From the NCBI RefSeq assembly GCF_024699945.1, contig NZ_JAJOMY010000002.1:248001-312000 (forward strand): a stretch of 64,000 bases of DNA. Direction: 5' to 3'. This DNA is from Phenylobacterium sp. J426 (lineage in GTDB: Bacteria > Pseudomonadota > Alphaproteobacteria > Caulobacterales > Caulobacteraceae). Positions 29,133 to 39,055 of the stretch are shown piece by piece (the first letter of the stretch is position 1; each line of letters opens with the position of its first letter). The notes below the pieces were generated by a model that ran no database searches, was not told the DNA's origin, and was given only the letters and a program-made list of their open reading frames with translations. Both the position numbers and the translations under genes were made by a program.

Positions 29133-30042
29133 GCCGATACCACTTGAGGGTGAGGGCGAGCCCCTCGTCAAGAGAGCGCCAGGCGACCGGGATCTCGGCG
29201 CGGAGCCTGTCGGCGGTGATGCGGCGGGCGGCCGGACCGCTTGCGGGCGCCGCGTCGGTGACGATGCGCTTGTCGGAGCCGGCCGCGGCCAGCACCGCAC
29301 GGGCGAGCTCGGCGAGGGTGGTGTTCTCACCCCGCCCGAGGTTGTAGGTCTCCTGCCGTCGTCGCCAGTCAAGCGTGGCGAGAATGGCTGCGGCCACATC
29401 CCCGGCGTAGATGAAGTCCCGCTCCACATGGCCGCCGCGGAGCACGAACTCTTCCCCGGGGGCGAGCGCACGCAGGATGAAGGCGGTGGCGACATGGGCC
29501 GCACCCACGTCCAGGGTGTCGTAGGGCCCGAAAGGGTTGGTGATTCGGAAGCTCACGGTCGCGGCGCCATGCCGCTGATGATGCAGGTCGGCCAGGATCT
29601 CGCCCCAGCGCTTCGACCAGCCGTAGAAGGCTTCGCCCGGATGCGGCGGTTCATTGAGGTCCAGCGGGTGTTCGTCCGACAGCAGCGGGCGATCAGCGGG
29701 ATAGACCGCGACGGAGCTTGCCTGGCGGATCTCGCGCAGGCCGCGGCGGGCGCAGATGTCGTAGACCCGCTGCACCAGGGCGAGGTTCTGCGATAGGATG
29801 AGGTCCTGCTCCGCCGCGAAGGTCCGGGCGTCGTAGCGTCGGGCGGCGACGTTCACCAGCACGGCCTCACCCGAAAGCCCTTGATAGCCTTCGAGCTGGT
29901 CGAGTGTGAGGCCAACCCGCGCTCCGGGCGGCCGGGCGCCTGAGGCGCTGACCGCCACCACGTCGCGCCCCGCTGCGGCCAACGCATCCAGGACGTTGCG
30001 GCCGAGGAAGCCGGTGGCGCCCACCAGCACGACCTGGCTCAC
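29116..30042 (-). CDS. NAD-dependent epimerase/dehydratase
   Basis: The 308-residue SDR-family protein has VLVGATGFLGRN at its start, SSVAVYPADRP in the active-site region, YGWSK as the catalytic pair, and RITNPFGPYDTLD. It acts on a nucleotide-activated sugar, but the exact reaction is not clear. Its ATG overlaps the C-methyltransferase stop (ATGA), so the two are translationally coupled, and its 3' end overlaps the next epimerase. With the methyltransferase it probably finishes a C-branched deoxysugar: in known TylC3-type pathways a 4-keto-reductase follows C-methylation. The frame is intact. Confidence 0.87.
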   Translation of the reverse strand: MSQVVLVGATGFLGRNVLDALAAAGRDVVAVSASGARPPGARVGLTLDQLEGYQGLSGEAVLVNVAARRYDARTFAAEQDLILSQNLALVQRVYDICARRGLREIRQASSVAVYPADRPLLSDEHPLDLNEPPHPGEAFYGWSKRWGEILADLHHQRHGAATVSFRITNPFGPYDTLDVGAAHVATAFILRALAPGEEFVLRGGHVERDFIYAGDVAAAILATLDWRRRQETYNLGRGENTTLAELARAVLAAAGSDKRIVTDAAPASGPAARRITADRLRAEIPVAWRSLDEGLALTLKWYRRALSS

Positions 30043-31287
30043 GCGGCGAGCGCCTCGGCGCCGACCACGCGCACCTGTGGGACAGGGACGATGAACTCGC
30101 CGCCGGCGCTCAGGAACTCGCGCTCCTTGACGATGAACTCGTCGAGGAAGTTCCAGGCGAGCATCAGGTAGGCGTCTGGACGGTCGGTCTCAGCCTCGTT
30201 GCGGATCGGGATGCGGGCGCCGGGGATCAGATGGTTAAACTTCAGCGGGGCTCGTTCCACGGCGCACTGCACCAGCTCGGGGCCGATCCCGAAGGCGTTG
30301 AGCAGGGTCGCGCCCTTGGCGGGGGCGCTGTAGGCATAGACGCGTCGGCCGCGCGCCGCCTGATCGCGCAGCGCGGCGAGCAGATCGTCCCGCAGACGCC
30401 AGACCCGCGCGGCGAAGGCTTGGTAGGTGGCGAGCTCGCCCAGGCCGGCCCGCGCCTCCTCAGCGAGCATCGCCTCGACCCGCGGCGAAACCTCACGGAC
30501 ACCTGGGTGACCGATGTGGGCTTCCAGCGAGCCGCCGTGGATCGGCTTCACCGTGGCGTCGAAGACCTCCAGCCCATGCTGCGCGAGCAGCCCCTGCAAG
30601 GAGCGCAGGGTGTAGTAGCAGAGGTGCTCATGGTAGATCTGATCGAAGGCACTCTTCTCCACCATTCCGCCGAGATAGATGGCCTGGACGCTGAAGACGC
30701 CATCCTGCGCCAGGAGCTGCTTGATGCCGCGGCAGACGCTGTGCAGCTCCTCCAGGTGAAAGAAGACCCCCGCCGCCGTCACCAGCTTGGCGGAGCCGTG
30801 GTCGCGACGGATCAGGTCGGCGGTCTGTTCATTGAAGAACCGATTGAGGGTGGGCACGCCGGCTTCCAGGGCGAGGTCCGCCACATTGGTGGCTGGCTCC
30901 ACGCCGAGCACGCGGAGGCCCAGCGCCTGATAGGCCTTCAGCGCGGTCCCATCATTGCTGCCGATGTCGACCACCAGGTCCTCGCCGCCGAGGCCGAAGG
31001 CCGCCGATAGCCGGCCGGCCGTCTCCTTGAAATGCTCGGTGAGGGTGCGGGTCGTGCCGGACACATACGGATAGTCCGAAAACATCGACTCCTTCGGAAT
31101 CGTGTGATCGATCTGGACTAGCGTGCAATCGTGACAGAAGCCGGCGCGGAGCGGGGAACCGCGGCTCCTGGCTCTCCGCCAGCCGCTCCGGGATCAGACG
31201 ATTGCAATGGGGTTGATCGCCGAGGTCGAGGAAGGCCTCCACGCGTCGGCCGCCGCAGCTCCGGCAAGCCATGTCGAAATAGGTCAT
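30039..31287 (-). CDS. NDP-hexose C-methyltransferase, frameshifted
   Basis: This SAM-dependent enzyme adds a methyl branch to a keto-deoxysugar. The restored 415 residues match the three-part family: an N-terminal zinc-binding domain with a CRSCGG pair (residue 8) and a second CHDC pair (about residue 60), a SAM domain with VVDIGSNDGTALKAY, and a C-terminal C-methyltransferase domain with GSLEAHIGHPG and AYSAPAKGATLLNAFG. An extra C in the CCCC corresponding to 31153-31156 splits the gene. The ATG at 31287 has GAGGA six bases before it and overlaps the stop of the upstream unknown gene. Its product overlaps the next epimerase by ATGA. Confidence 0.88.
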
Positions 31288-32414
31288 CCCACGTCCTCGT
31301 GTCTCGAAAGGTCCATGTCCGCCAGCACCGCCGCTGGGCGGCGCCCAGACATCGACGCCGCGCCAGGCGGGCTCGTCGGCGCCATTCCATAGAAGGCGCA
31401 GCCTCAAGGGCGCCGGGGCCCTAAGGTCCAGCAGGAGCCGCGCTGGGGCGTCAGCCGCTGGGTCCGATGACGCCAGCAGCCGCCCTCGCACATAGGCTTC
31501 AAGCCGCCAGCCGCCGGCCGCCGGCCGGCCGGCGATATCCGCCGTCAGGACGAAGCGCCCGGCTGGCAGGGGCAGCGCCGCGGCGGACCGCCAGAACCCG
31601 TCAGGGTCACGCGCGAAGCCTTCGCGGGGCAGACGCGCGTGATACAGCGGCGGGGCGAGCAGGGCGCGCACGCGCGGCGCCAGCCGCGCGGGCGCCCCAG
31701 ACAAGGTCCCGCGACCCGGACGTCTCCAGCGCCACCGGCTCGGCGGCGATGGGGTCCAGGGCCAGATAGCCCAGGCGCATCGCCGCCGCAGCGACGGCTC
31801 CGCCTGCGGCGCCGTCGCCAAGATCAGGCATCCGCCCCAGCAGCACCGGTGCGTTCTCCGGCTCGGCAAGTCTCAGCCATTCAGCCAGGCTGCCGCTGGA
31901 CGGCGTCTCGAAGACGATCAGCGCCGGCGCGGCGCCGGCGAGCCGCAGGAGGCGTCCGACCAGGGCCTCGGGCGGACCCACCCAGCCCTGGCCGCCGACC
32001 AGTTGCGCCCAGCCGCACCCCGCCGCGTTCAGGGCGGCCTGCGCCCGGCCCAGCCGCTTGGGATCGTCGTCATGCCCGAGCAGCCAGCCCCGCGGCCCGA
32101 CCGCCCGGGCCGCCCGGACGACGTGGTCCGGGGCGCCTAAGCCGAGCATGACGATCCCTCGAGCGGGCTCGGCCCAGTCCTCGATGAGTGACGCCAGGGG
32201 GTCGGGTTCAGCTTCGACGGCGAGCCAGCTCGGCGGCGGCGTCTCGAGCATCCGCGGGGGCTCAGCTGGTTGCGGATCCGCCGCAGCTGCCACGGCTGGC
32301 GTGTGGGCGAGCGCCTCCAGCGGCGGGAGGGTGTCGGGGGGGCTGCGCGATGGCGGGTCCGACCTGGCCCAGACGCCGACGCACCTTTCCGGCAAGGGTA
32401 CGCACCCGACCCAT
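31284..32414 (-). CDS. unrecognised protein in sugar-modification operon, frameshifted
   Basis: Restored by removing three extra bases (in the G run at 32336-32342, the C run at 31695-31698, and near 31327-31336), this is a 375-residue protein. It starts MGRVRTLAGKVRRRLGQVGP, has an Ala/Pro-rich stretch, a Rossmann-like part (GIVMLGLGAPDHVVRAARAVG, and ALIVFETPSSG) and a C-terminal beta-rich part (GRFVLTADIAGRPAAGGWRLEAYVRG). I do not recognise it. Its stop overlaps the methyltransferase ATG (TGA/ATG), so the two are coupled and it probably works on the same sugar or glycan. A remote methyltransferase- or glycosyltransferase-like fold is possible. Confidence 0.5.
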
Positions 32415-32484
32415 CGACCTTTGTGTTCCCCTAGCGGACCGCCGCCGCCCCCAGCTTCTGCCGTCGCTCACGTGACCCGCGGCG

Positions 32485-35400
32485 TCAAGTCCGCCAGACC
32501 CAGAAATGCTGTTCGTAGCGATTGTCGTTAAACGCGTCGAACGCCGGCTCAACCTCGCAATTGAGCTCGCGGCGCAGACGCTCCGCGAGGTCGCGGATGG
32601 ATTGGACGGTGACGGCGAGTTCGTACTGGGCGCCAATCCCTTGATACCGCGTCCCCCCAGGTGTCCAGCCGACGGAACCGATTGCGCAATTGGAATGTGA
32701 TGTCTCGGACCCGCGTCCAGTGCTGGCCGGGCGCCCGGTGCGCCAAATAGCCCGCCAGCGCGGTCGCGAGGTCGATGTCGGTGCTCAACTCGCGCTTGTA
32801 GGCCTTGCGGTAGGACAGTGTGTCGCGGAGCAGGGCCACGGCCGCCTCCACCGGCTTGTTGTCGAAGGCATAGGCCATGCCGGCCGGCGTCCGGTGGATG
32901 TACCAGGCGCGGATATCCTCGATCTCGGCGCGTGGATGGTTGGTCATCCGCGCGTCGGGGAAGTCGTTGAAGACGCCTAGACGCTCCGGGAGGTGACGCA
33001 CTTCGATGAACGGCAGAACCCGGTTCTTGAACTCGGTGTCGCCGGCGGCGCGGAAGCTCTCGTCATAATAGCCGAAGCGATCATGGATCGTGCGGCGGTA
33101 CATGCCGCCGACATAGCTGAGGTAGGTGGACTCAAGATAGTGTGAGGCCCCGCGTAGTCCCGTCCGCACATAGGCCATGACATCCTGGTCGACGACGCCG
33201 CGACGATCGATCTGGTTGATGAAGCTGTCGGCCATCACCCAGTCGACCCCGGGCTCGTCGTCGAGCACGCGGGCGAGCCGGGCTAGGCCGTCGGGGCGAA
33301 CCCCTTCGTCGACCCCCAAGAACACGAGGTACGCGCCGCGGGCGAGGCCGAGCGCGCGGTTCCAGGCCGCCTGGATGGTCTCTCGCTCGGCGCTGCGCGC
33401 ATAGACCATTGGGAACGGCCGCTCCCGCCAAACCGGTTCCAGCGCCGCCCACTCGTCGGCGGGCGAGCCGCTGTCCACGAAGATGACCTCCACCCGACCG
33501 GCTTGCAGTAGCAATTGCTGGCGGAGGAAGCGCACAAAGCCCGGGAGCTTGGCGGCGGCGTTGTAGAGCGAAACGATCACCGAGACCTTCGGCTCGGCGT
33601 CCGCGCGATGGTCCTCGACGCGTGCCCAGGCCTTGCTCGGCAGGACCAAATGGCGCGCCAGTTGAGCGTCGAGAATGCCTCGGCCGTCCGGGCGGCTCAT
33701 CGGACCGTCGTCGAGCAGGCCGGTTAGGCTCGCGGCCTCCGCCGGGAAGCCTTCCTCGACCAGCGTCGCCTCGATGTCGGCGAGCCGGGAGAACCGGTCG
33801 GCCCCCAGCCAGCGCAGGATGCGCGCCTGATAGACCGCGGCGGTCAACCGGTGGCCGGCGGCCTGCTCCAGCCGGGCCAGTTCCGCATACCAGTGCACGC
33901 GCTCCAGGCGCCGCTCAGAGGCGACCAGCTGCGCATAGGTGATCTTTTCCAGGCGCTGCGGCGCCTCGGCCTCGGCCTGATAGAGGAGCCGGTCGCGCAC
34001 GCCATCGGCCGAGCCCGACAGCGTGAACTCCGGCAGGGCCGCGCCCTTGACGCCATAGAGCCGCACGATCCGACGGCGGAATCGGGCGACGATCGCCTCT
34101 TCGGTGAGCTCGCCTCGTAGCCGTTGCGCCGCACCAAGGGCGCGCGCCCAACTGTGTCCGACGATGCGACTGCCCTTCTGTACGGCGAACAGGCTGGCGG
34201 CCCCGGCGCGAAGCACGGGATCGCGGGGCAGGGGCGGGCGCTCGCTGACGGCGCGCACATTGGCGGCAAGGGTGGCGCGCTGGGCGAAGGCCCGCAGTCG
34301 CGTTCGCACCGCCAGGGGCGGCCGCGGCTGGCTCGGCGCATACATGGTGTCAAAGCGGGTGAGGTCCGGCTGCAGCTTTGCCTCTTGCACAGCCCGAACA
34401 ACCTCGGCGCGGACAGCGTCGTAGTCCCGGCAGATTCGCGCCGCCAGCTCCGCGGCCGCGCGATCGCAGGTGAAGTCGACGATCAACCAGGCGAGCGCTG
34501 GCAGGTGGATCTCGATCCACTCCGCCACGCCTGCGCCCCGCGACACGAGGGTCGGGCAGCCGCCGAGCAGCGCCTCCAGAGCCACGAGGTTGAACTGATC
34601 GTAACGGGAGGGGACGACCAGCACCGTCCGCCCGCGACAGAGCGCCCGCAGTTCTGACTGCGAGTGCGGCGGCTCGAAGCTCACCTGCACGTCCCGAAGC
34701 CGAGCGGCCTCGGCCAGGATCTCGTCGCCGCCGCGCCCTTCATGATTGACGCCGTCGCCGCCGATCAGCCGGGCGGCGCCATAGAGCTCGCGCGGCGTCG
34801 ACCAGACAAGGTCGACGAAAAGGTCGGGACCCTTTCGCTTCTCCCGACGACCGACGAAGACGAGGTCCGGCGGGCCGCCCGGCGGCGCCATCACCGGCTC
34901 GGTCGGGCGCACGAGCGCCAGGGGATCGATCAGATTGACGGTCCGGCCGCTGCCGCGCGCCACCTCGCCCGCATAGGCGCCGCTGATCGCATAGAGGCTA
35001 TCGACGGTCTGCCTCTGCAGCCGCTCGCGCAGCTCCAGGGCGGCGAACATCTTGCGCGCATCCCCCTGCCACGGCCAGCCGCCCCGCAGCGCCGAGGAGA
35101 TGGTCCCGTGCAGCGCCAGCGCCACGGAGCCCACCGAAACGCCTTCTTCCGCCAGCGCCTCGCGGATGAATAGGGCGTGTTCGCGATAGTCGGGCGCGTC
35201 GACCACGTCGAACGCCGCCCCAGGCTCCGCCAGCCGCACCGAGCGCGCCAGGCGCCGGGCGGCCACCAGAGCAGGTTGCAGATGCCCCTCGCGCCCGAAC
35301 TCGTACTCCAGCGGGCTCCAGTCTGTCAGCGGAATCGCGGTCGCGTTGGGCGGCGACGCGCCGGCGGTTCCGCCGGTCGAGAAGAAGCTGAACTGGACGT

Positions 35401-35488
35401 CGGCGCGGCGCCGCACCAGGTTCTGGTAGACCGTCTGACCGCCTCCGACGGCGCTGAAGAGATCCGTCTCAAGGAGGAGGACGCGCAT
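32485..35488 (-). CDS. two-domain glycosyltransferase, GT4 plus GT2, frameshifted at the 3' end
   Basis: The restored 1000-residue protein has an N-terminal GT4 half (about 1-400: VVDAPDYREHALF, LVFVGRREKRKGPDLFVDLV, VVPSRYDQFNLVALEALLGGCP), a helical middle (about 400-620) and a C-terminal GT2 half (about 630-950: KVSVIVSLYNAAAKL, VIFVDSGSPADEW, FLGVDEGVRPDGL, GMYRRTIHDRFGYYDE). Extra C in the run 32653-32658 hides the true ending, GAQYELAVTVQSIRDLAERL to a stop at 32485. It probably adds two different sugars. It heads the minus-strand operon. The divergent NUDIX gene starts about 140 bases away, and the spacer is AT-rich. Confidence 0.85.
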
Positions 35489-35630
35489 GGGGTGGGGACG
35501 GATCTCGCTGCCATCGAGTTGCGCAGATCGTCGGCCCAGCGACTCATCTGCCCGCTATCTTCTAGTCAACCGCAACGTGACATTACAAACTTAAGTTGAC
35601 GGCCCCGCGTCTGGAGGGTGTTGGAGGCGG

Positions 35631-36221
35631 ATGATCAAAACGAGCCCCGCGTCCGCCGATGCCGAACTCTTGAGCTATCGGGTGGTCTACGACGGCTGGG
35701 CGCGCATGCTGCTGGCCACCATTCGAGACCCAGGCGGGGCGGTGTTCGAACGTCACGCGGAGGATCATGGCGAGTCGATATGCATCCTGCCTTACGATCC
35801 GGCGCGTCGCGTGGCGCTCCTGATCACGATGGCGCGGGCGCCAGTACTCATCAAGGGCCATCCCCCGGTCCTTGAGGCGATCGCCGGGCGCCTTGACGGT
35901 GACGAACCGGCGGACTGCGCCCGGCGCGAAGCGATGGAGGAGGGCGGGGTCCGGCTCCAGGATCTGGAGTTCGTCGTCAAGCTGTTCACCCTGCCCGGCG
36001 TCTCCACGGAGCGGGCGTACCTCTTCCTAGCACCTTACCGCGCCCCCGACCGCGTTGGCGTCGGCGGCGGCCTCGTCAGCGAGAACGAATTCATCCAGGT
36101 GCATGAGGTGCCGCTCGAGCAGCTCGCCCGGATGGCGGCGTGCGGCGAGATCCTCGACGCCAAGGTGCTGATCCTTACACAGACGCTGCAATTGCGACGG
36201 CCGGACCTGTTCCGGAGCTGA
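35631..36221 (+). CDS. NUDIX hydrolase, nucleotide-sugar or ADP-ribose pyrophosphatase type
   Basis: The 196-residue cytosolic enzyme has the NUDIX box GRLDGDEPADCARREAMEEGG near residue 87 (GX5EX7REXXEEXGG with the motif shifted to GRLDGDE form), a following FVVKLFTLPGVSTERAYLFLAPY segment, and a length typical of the ADPRase/NudK subgroup, which cleave ADP-ribose or GDP-mannose. A polysaccharide setting favours a nucleotide-sugar substrate, but this is inference. GGAGG precedes the ATG by four bases. It diverges from the two-domain glycosyltransferase and is convergent with the small gene at 36226. Confidence 0.88.
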   Translation: MIKTSPASADAELLSYRVVYDGWARMLLATIRDPGGAVFERHAEDHGESICILPYDPARRVALLITMARAPVLIKGHPPVLEAIAGRLDGDEPADCARREAMEEGGVRLQDLEFVVKLFTLPGVSTERAYLFLAPYRAPDRVGVGGGLVSENEFIQVHEVPLEQLARMAACGEILDAKVLILTQTLQLRRPDLFRS

Positions 36222-36225
36222 GGCT

Positions 36226-36435
36226 CTAGGCGGGCCAGGTGCATCCGATGTTAGGCGGTCGTTCCTTCTCCGCCTGAGCGACGACCTCGGCGACTGGCGT
36301 CGCCTGCGGCGACGGCGCCGCCGGGGAAGCTTCGATCGCTTGGCGCAAGGCCGCTCGGGCCGCTCTCGCGTCCCGGATCACCGCGTCCAGCGCCGTCACA
36401 AGTCGGCGCAGTTCAGGCTTATCGCTCTCCACCAC
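36226..36435 (-). CDS. small coiled-coil-like hypothetical protein
   Basis: This 69-residue protein starts MVESDKPELRRLVTALDAVIRDARAARAALRQAIEA, an amphipathic helical stretch, and ends in an Ala/Pro-rich tail with a Cys near the C-terminus. AAGGGG lies just before the GTG start at 36435. It follows the dehydrogenase on the same strand by about 80 bases and could be cotranscribed. No family recognised. Confidence 0.5.
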   Translation of the reverse strand: MVESDKPELRRLVTALDAVIRDARAARAALRQAIEASPAAPSPQATPVAEVVAQAEKERPPNIGCTWPA

Positions 36436-36515
36436 CTACCCCTTCGCGAGGACCACGCGTCGGCGTCGGACCGGTTCCGCGGGCCGACGAGACACGCGCC
36501 TTTACAATGGCTAAG

Positions 36516-37446
36516 CTAGTGAAGGAACCCGAAAAGAAGGTCGATTGCCTTGTGCGAGACCCGACGCACCGCGTCTGCTGTGTTGGAGGCGTTGTGCGAC
36601 CCAAAGATGCACTGGTCGAAATCGCGGAGCGGGGAGTCGTGCGCAAGCGGCTCAACCTCCACCACATCCAGGGCCGCCGAATGGATGCGGCCATCTCTCA
36701 AGCCCGCGATCAGGGCGTCTGTAACCACAACGGGACCGCGCCCAACGTTGACCAGTCTCACGCCAGGCTTCACCAGACCCACGGTGTCGGCGTTGAACAT
36801 TCCGCGCGTCGCTTCGTTCAGCGGACAGGTGAAGACGATAAAGTCAGCTTCTTCCAACCGCTCAGGCCAGGCGAGGCGGGTCACCTGTAGATCGGGCGCC
36901 TCAGGCGCGCCGGGATCGTAGGCATGGACGACCATGTCCGACGCCAGCAGCCTTCGCGCTGTCGCACGCCCGATGTCTCCGAAGCCGACGAGGGCGACAA
37001 CCTTGCCCTCAAGCGAAATGCCGCTGGGCTTCGGCCAGGTCTTCTTCTCGCGGATCTCCCGGTCGATCCGGAAGGTCTCCCCGCGCCAGGCCGATGACAT
37101 AGCCCATGGCGATGTCGGCCACCTCGCGGCCGAAGACGCCTGGGGTATGCGCCACCTGTAAGCCGAGCTTCCGGCAGGCCTCGAAGTCGACGTTGTCGAC
37201 GCCCACTCCCCATTTGACGAGGCCCCGTAGGCGACCGGCGACGCCGGCGGTCAGCACGCGCTCGGTCGCTGGGTCATCGCCCGAGATCCAACCGTCGAAG
37301 GTCGGCAGCAGCTCGATCAGCTGCTCTTCGGTCAGCGTTTGGACGACCTCGGGGGCGACCAGCTCCGCGCCGCGATCGGCGAAGACCGGCCGGAATTCAT
37401 CGATCATCCGCAGCATCGGCGGGCAGGTGACCAGAACGCGCATCAT
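36516..37446 (-). CDS. D-isomer-specific 2-hydroxyacid dehydrogenase (SerA-like), frameshifted
   Basis: The 309-residue restored protein has an N-terminal substrate part (MMRVLVTCPP, LVKWGVGVDNVD), a Rossmann domain with VALVGFGDIGRATA, and the catalytic Arg/Glu/His pattern (LVNVGRGPVV, DVVEVEPL, FGSHNASNT). It oxidises or reduces a 2-hydroxy acid with NAD. An extra G in the CCCC (plus strand) at 37079-37082 breaks the frame; removing it joins the halves as LARETFRIDREIREKKTW. The ATG at 37446 overlaps the cytidylyltransferase stop (ATGA). Sitting after a CMP-sugar synthetase, it may act in supply of an acidic sugar or its precursor, but a serine pathway enzyme cannot be excluded. Confidence 0.87.
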
Positions 37447-38158
37447 TCGACCTCACTTTCGGGACGCTCGCCCTGATAGCGGGCGATAGCTTCGGCGATC
37501 ATCCAGTCCTCGGGGCCATCGATGTCGGCGGCCTCAAGCTTGCCCATCTCATGCATCAGGGGCCGCTTGCCGATCCGGGCGTTTGTCGCCGCGAAGCTCT
37601 CACGGGAGAAGAGGTAGAGGTTCGAGTTCTCCTCGAACCAGGGCTCCAGGTCCTGGGTCCGGATCAAGTTGTCCGGGTCGTGGTTCACCGCGCCGCCGTC
37701 AGCTCGATAGAACCGGGTCTGGAACTTGTTGACGGTGAACAGCGAGTCCGCCTCCCCGGACGCGACGCCTTCGCGGTAGCGTCCGATGGCGGCCGTCACG
37801 GTCTCGCGCGAGAGCAGCGGATTGGTCGTGTGGGTCATCAGGTAGGCGTCGGCCGGCACGGCCGCGATATCGTCGGCCAACACCAGGTTCATGCTCACGA
37901 AGTCGCCGCAGAGCTCCGGCTTCCGATCCCGGATCAGGATGCGGTCTTCGTCACCGGTCAAACCATGCTCCCGCAGGATGTCGCGCGCATCCGTGTTGAT
38001 CACCACGAGCTCGACCTCTGGCGTGGCCAGGAGCGTGTCCAGAATCCAGCGGAACAGCGGCTTCCCGGCGAACATCCGGAAGTTTTTGAAATAACGCGGG
38101 CGCTGTGCGCCTTCATAGGCAGCAGCGCCACCAGGCCGTAAGACGGTTCAGAGGTCAT
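37443..38158 (-). CDS. acylneuraminate-type cytidylyltransferase, frameshifted
   Basis: This enzyme activates an acidic sugar with CTP to give a CMP-sugar (CMP-NeuAc synthetase family). After restoring one missing base near 38095-38105 the protein has 238 residues: VALLPMKAHSARV near the start, the basic nucleotide loop, then FAGKPLFRWILDTLL, VINTDARDIL, and MTHTTNPLLSRETV, GEADSLFTVNKF. The short size fits the family. Start at the ATG at 38158, with a weak ribosome site; the gene lies 15 bases after the GT2 gene and overlaps the dehydrogenase by ATGA. The sugar could be a nonulosonate such as a sialic, legionaminic or Kdn-like acid, but no synthase for it is in the window. Confidence 0.85.
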
Positions 38159-38173
38159 GGAGTCCAGCAAGGG

Positions 38174-39055
38174 TTAGCGAGGATAGAAGTAGGCTTCTTT
38201 CCGTTGCGCCGAGAGGCGCCGGTGATGGTGATTGCCGCGGTACGTGCCCCAGTACTGCATCAGTCGGAACAGGACGATCTCACCCGCGTGTTTGAGGAAG
38301 ACCTTGTCCTGGATGGCCTGGCCGGAGTCCAGCAGCACGCCCGCGGAGAAATAGCGAACAAAGTCCCAGAATGAGACATGCACATCGGGCAGCACTGTCC
38401 GCAGAGCGATTGCCTCGCGTTCGTAGCGGTTCTTGACCCTTGACCACGTTTCCTCGTGGATGTGCAGCACAGAGGCGTCGGCGACGTAGCCGATCCGCCG
38501 CCCGGTGGCCACGAGCCGCTTTGCGAGCTCCATGTCCTCGAGCCCAGTCAGCGTCTCGTCAAAGGCGTGCTCGCGCCACGCGCTCTTCAGGAGGGCGGAA
38601 TTGGCGTTGTTGCAGAAGATGTCCGGCTGGGGGATGACGCTCCGCTCGGGGTAGTACTTCTTGAACAGCTGGTGCTCCGAGTACTTCGTCAGCGGATGCC
38701 CCTCCTGCCGCCCATAGACGTAATGGGCGCGGCCCTCGCGCAGCGGCCGGATCAGGTTGGCGAGCCACTGCTCGCCTACCGGGATGCAGTGACCGCTGAT
38801 GAACACCAGGGACTCGCCCCGGGCGGCCTCGCAGCCGACGTTCAAGGACCGCCCGAAGGTGAAATCTTCCTTCGCGATATGCACGACGCGGCACTGGTGA
38901 GCCTCGGCGATCGCCAAGGTCGCGTCCGTCGAGCCCGAGTCGACGATCACTGTCTCCGCAGCCAGCCCCTCCAGCCGCTGCGCCTGAACCGCAGCCAGCA
39001 GGTCCGGCAGCCACTTGGCCTCATTGTAGGTTCGGATGACGATGCTGGCGTCCAT
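38174..39055 (-). CDS. GT2-family glycosyltransferase
   Basis: The 293-residue enzyme has the GT-A pattern: ASIVIRTYNEAKWLPDLLAAV at residue 3, TVIVDSGSTDATLAIAE near 39, FISGHCIPV, the metal/donor region, and the later ETLTGLEDMELAKRLVATG block near 190 with the acidic ED pair. I set the start at the ATG at 39055, with GAGGGGGGC just before it, although the frame runs to 39139. It may transfer the CMP- or other activated sugar made by the genes downstream. Membrane association is possible but no helix is obvious. First gene of the cassette of three. Confidence 0.9.
   Translation of the reverse strand: MDASIVIRTYNEAKWLPDLLAAVQAQRLEGLAAETVIVDSGSTDATLAIAEAHQCRVVHIAKEDFTFGRSLNVGCEAARGESLVFISGHCIPVGEQWLANLIRPLREGRAHYVYGRQEGHPLTKYSEHQLFKKYYPERSVIPQPDIFCNNANSALLKSAWREHAFDETLTGLEDMELAKRLVATGRRIGYVADASVLHIHEETWSRVKNRYEREAIALRTVLPDVHVSFWDFVRYFSAGVLLDSGQAIQDKVFLKHAGEIVLFRLMQYWGTYRGNHHHRRLSAQRKEAYFYPR

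Noticed and set aside
29132..29504. N-terminal extension of the epimerase frame at 28206
   Set aside because: It overlaps the conserved end of the upstream epimerase; the GTG at 29132 directly precedes the Rossmann fold.
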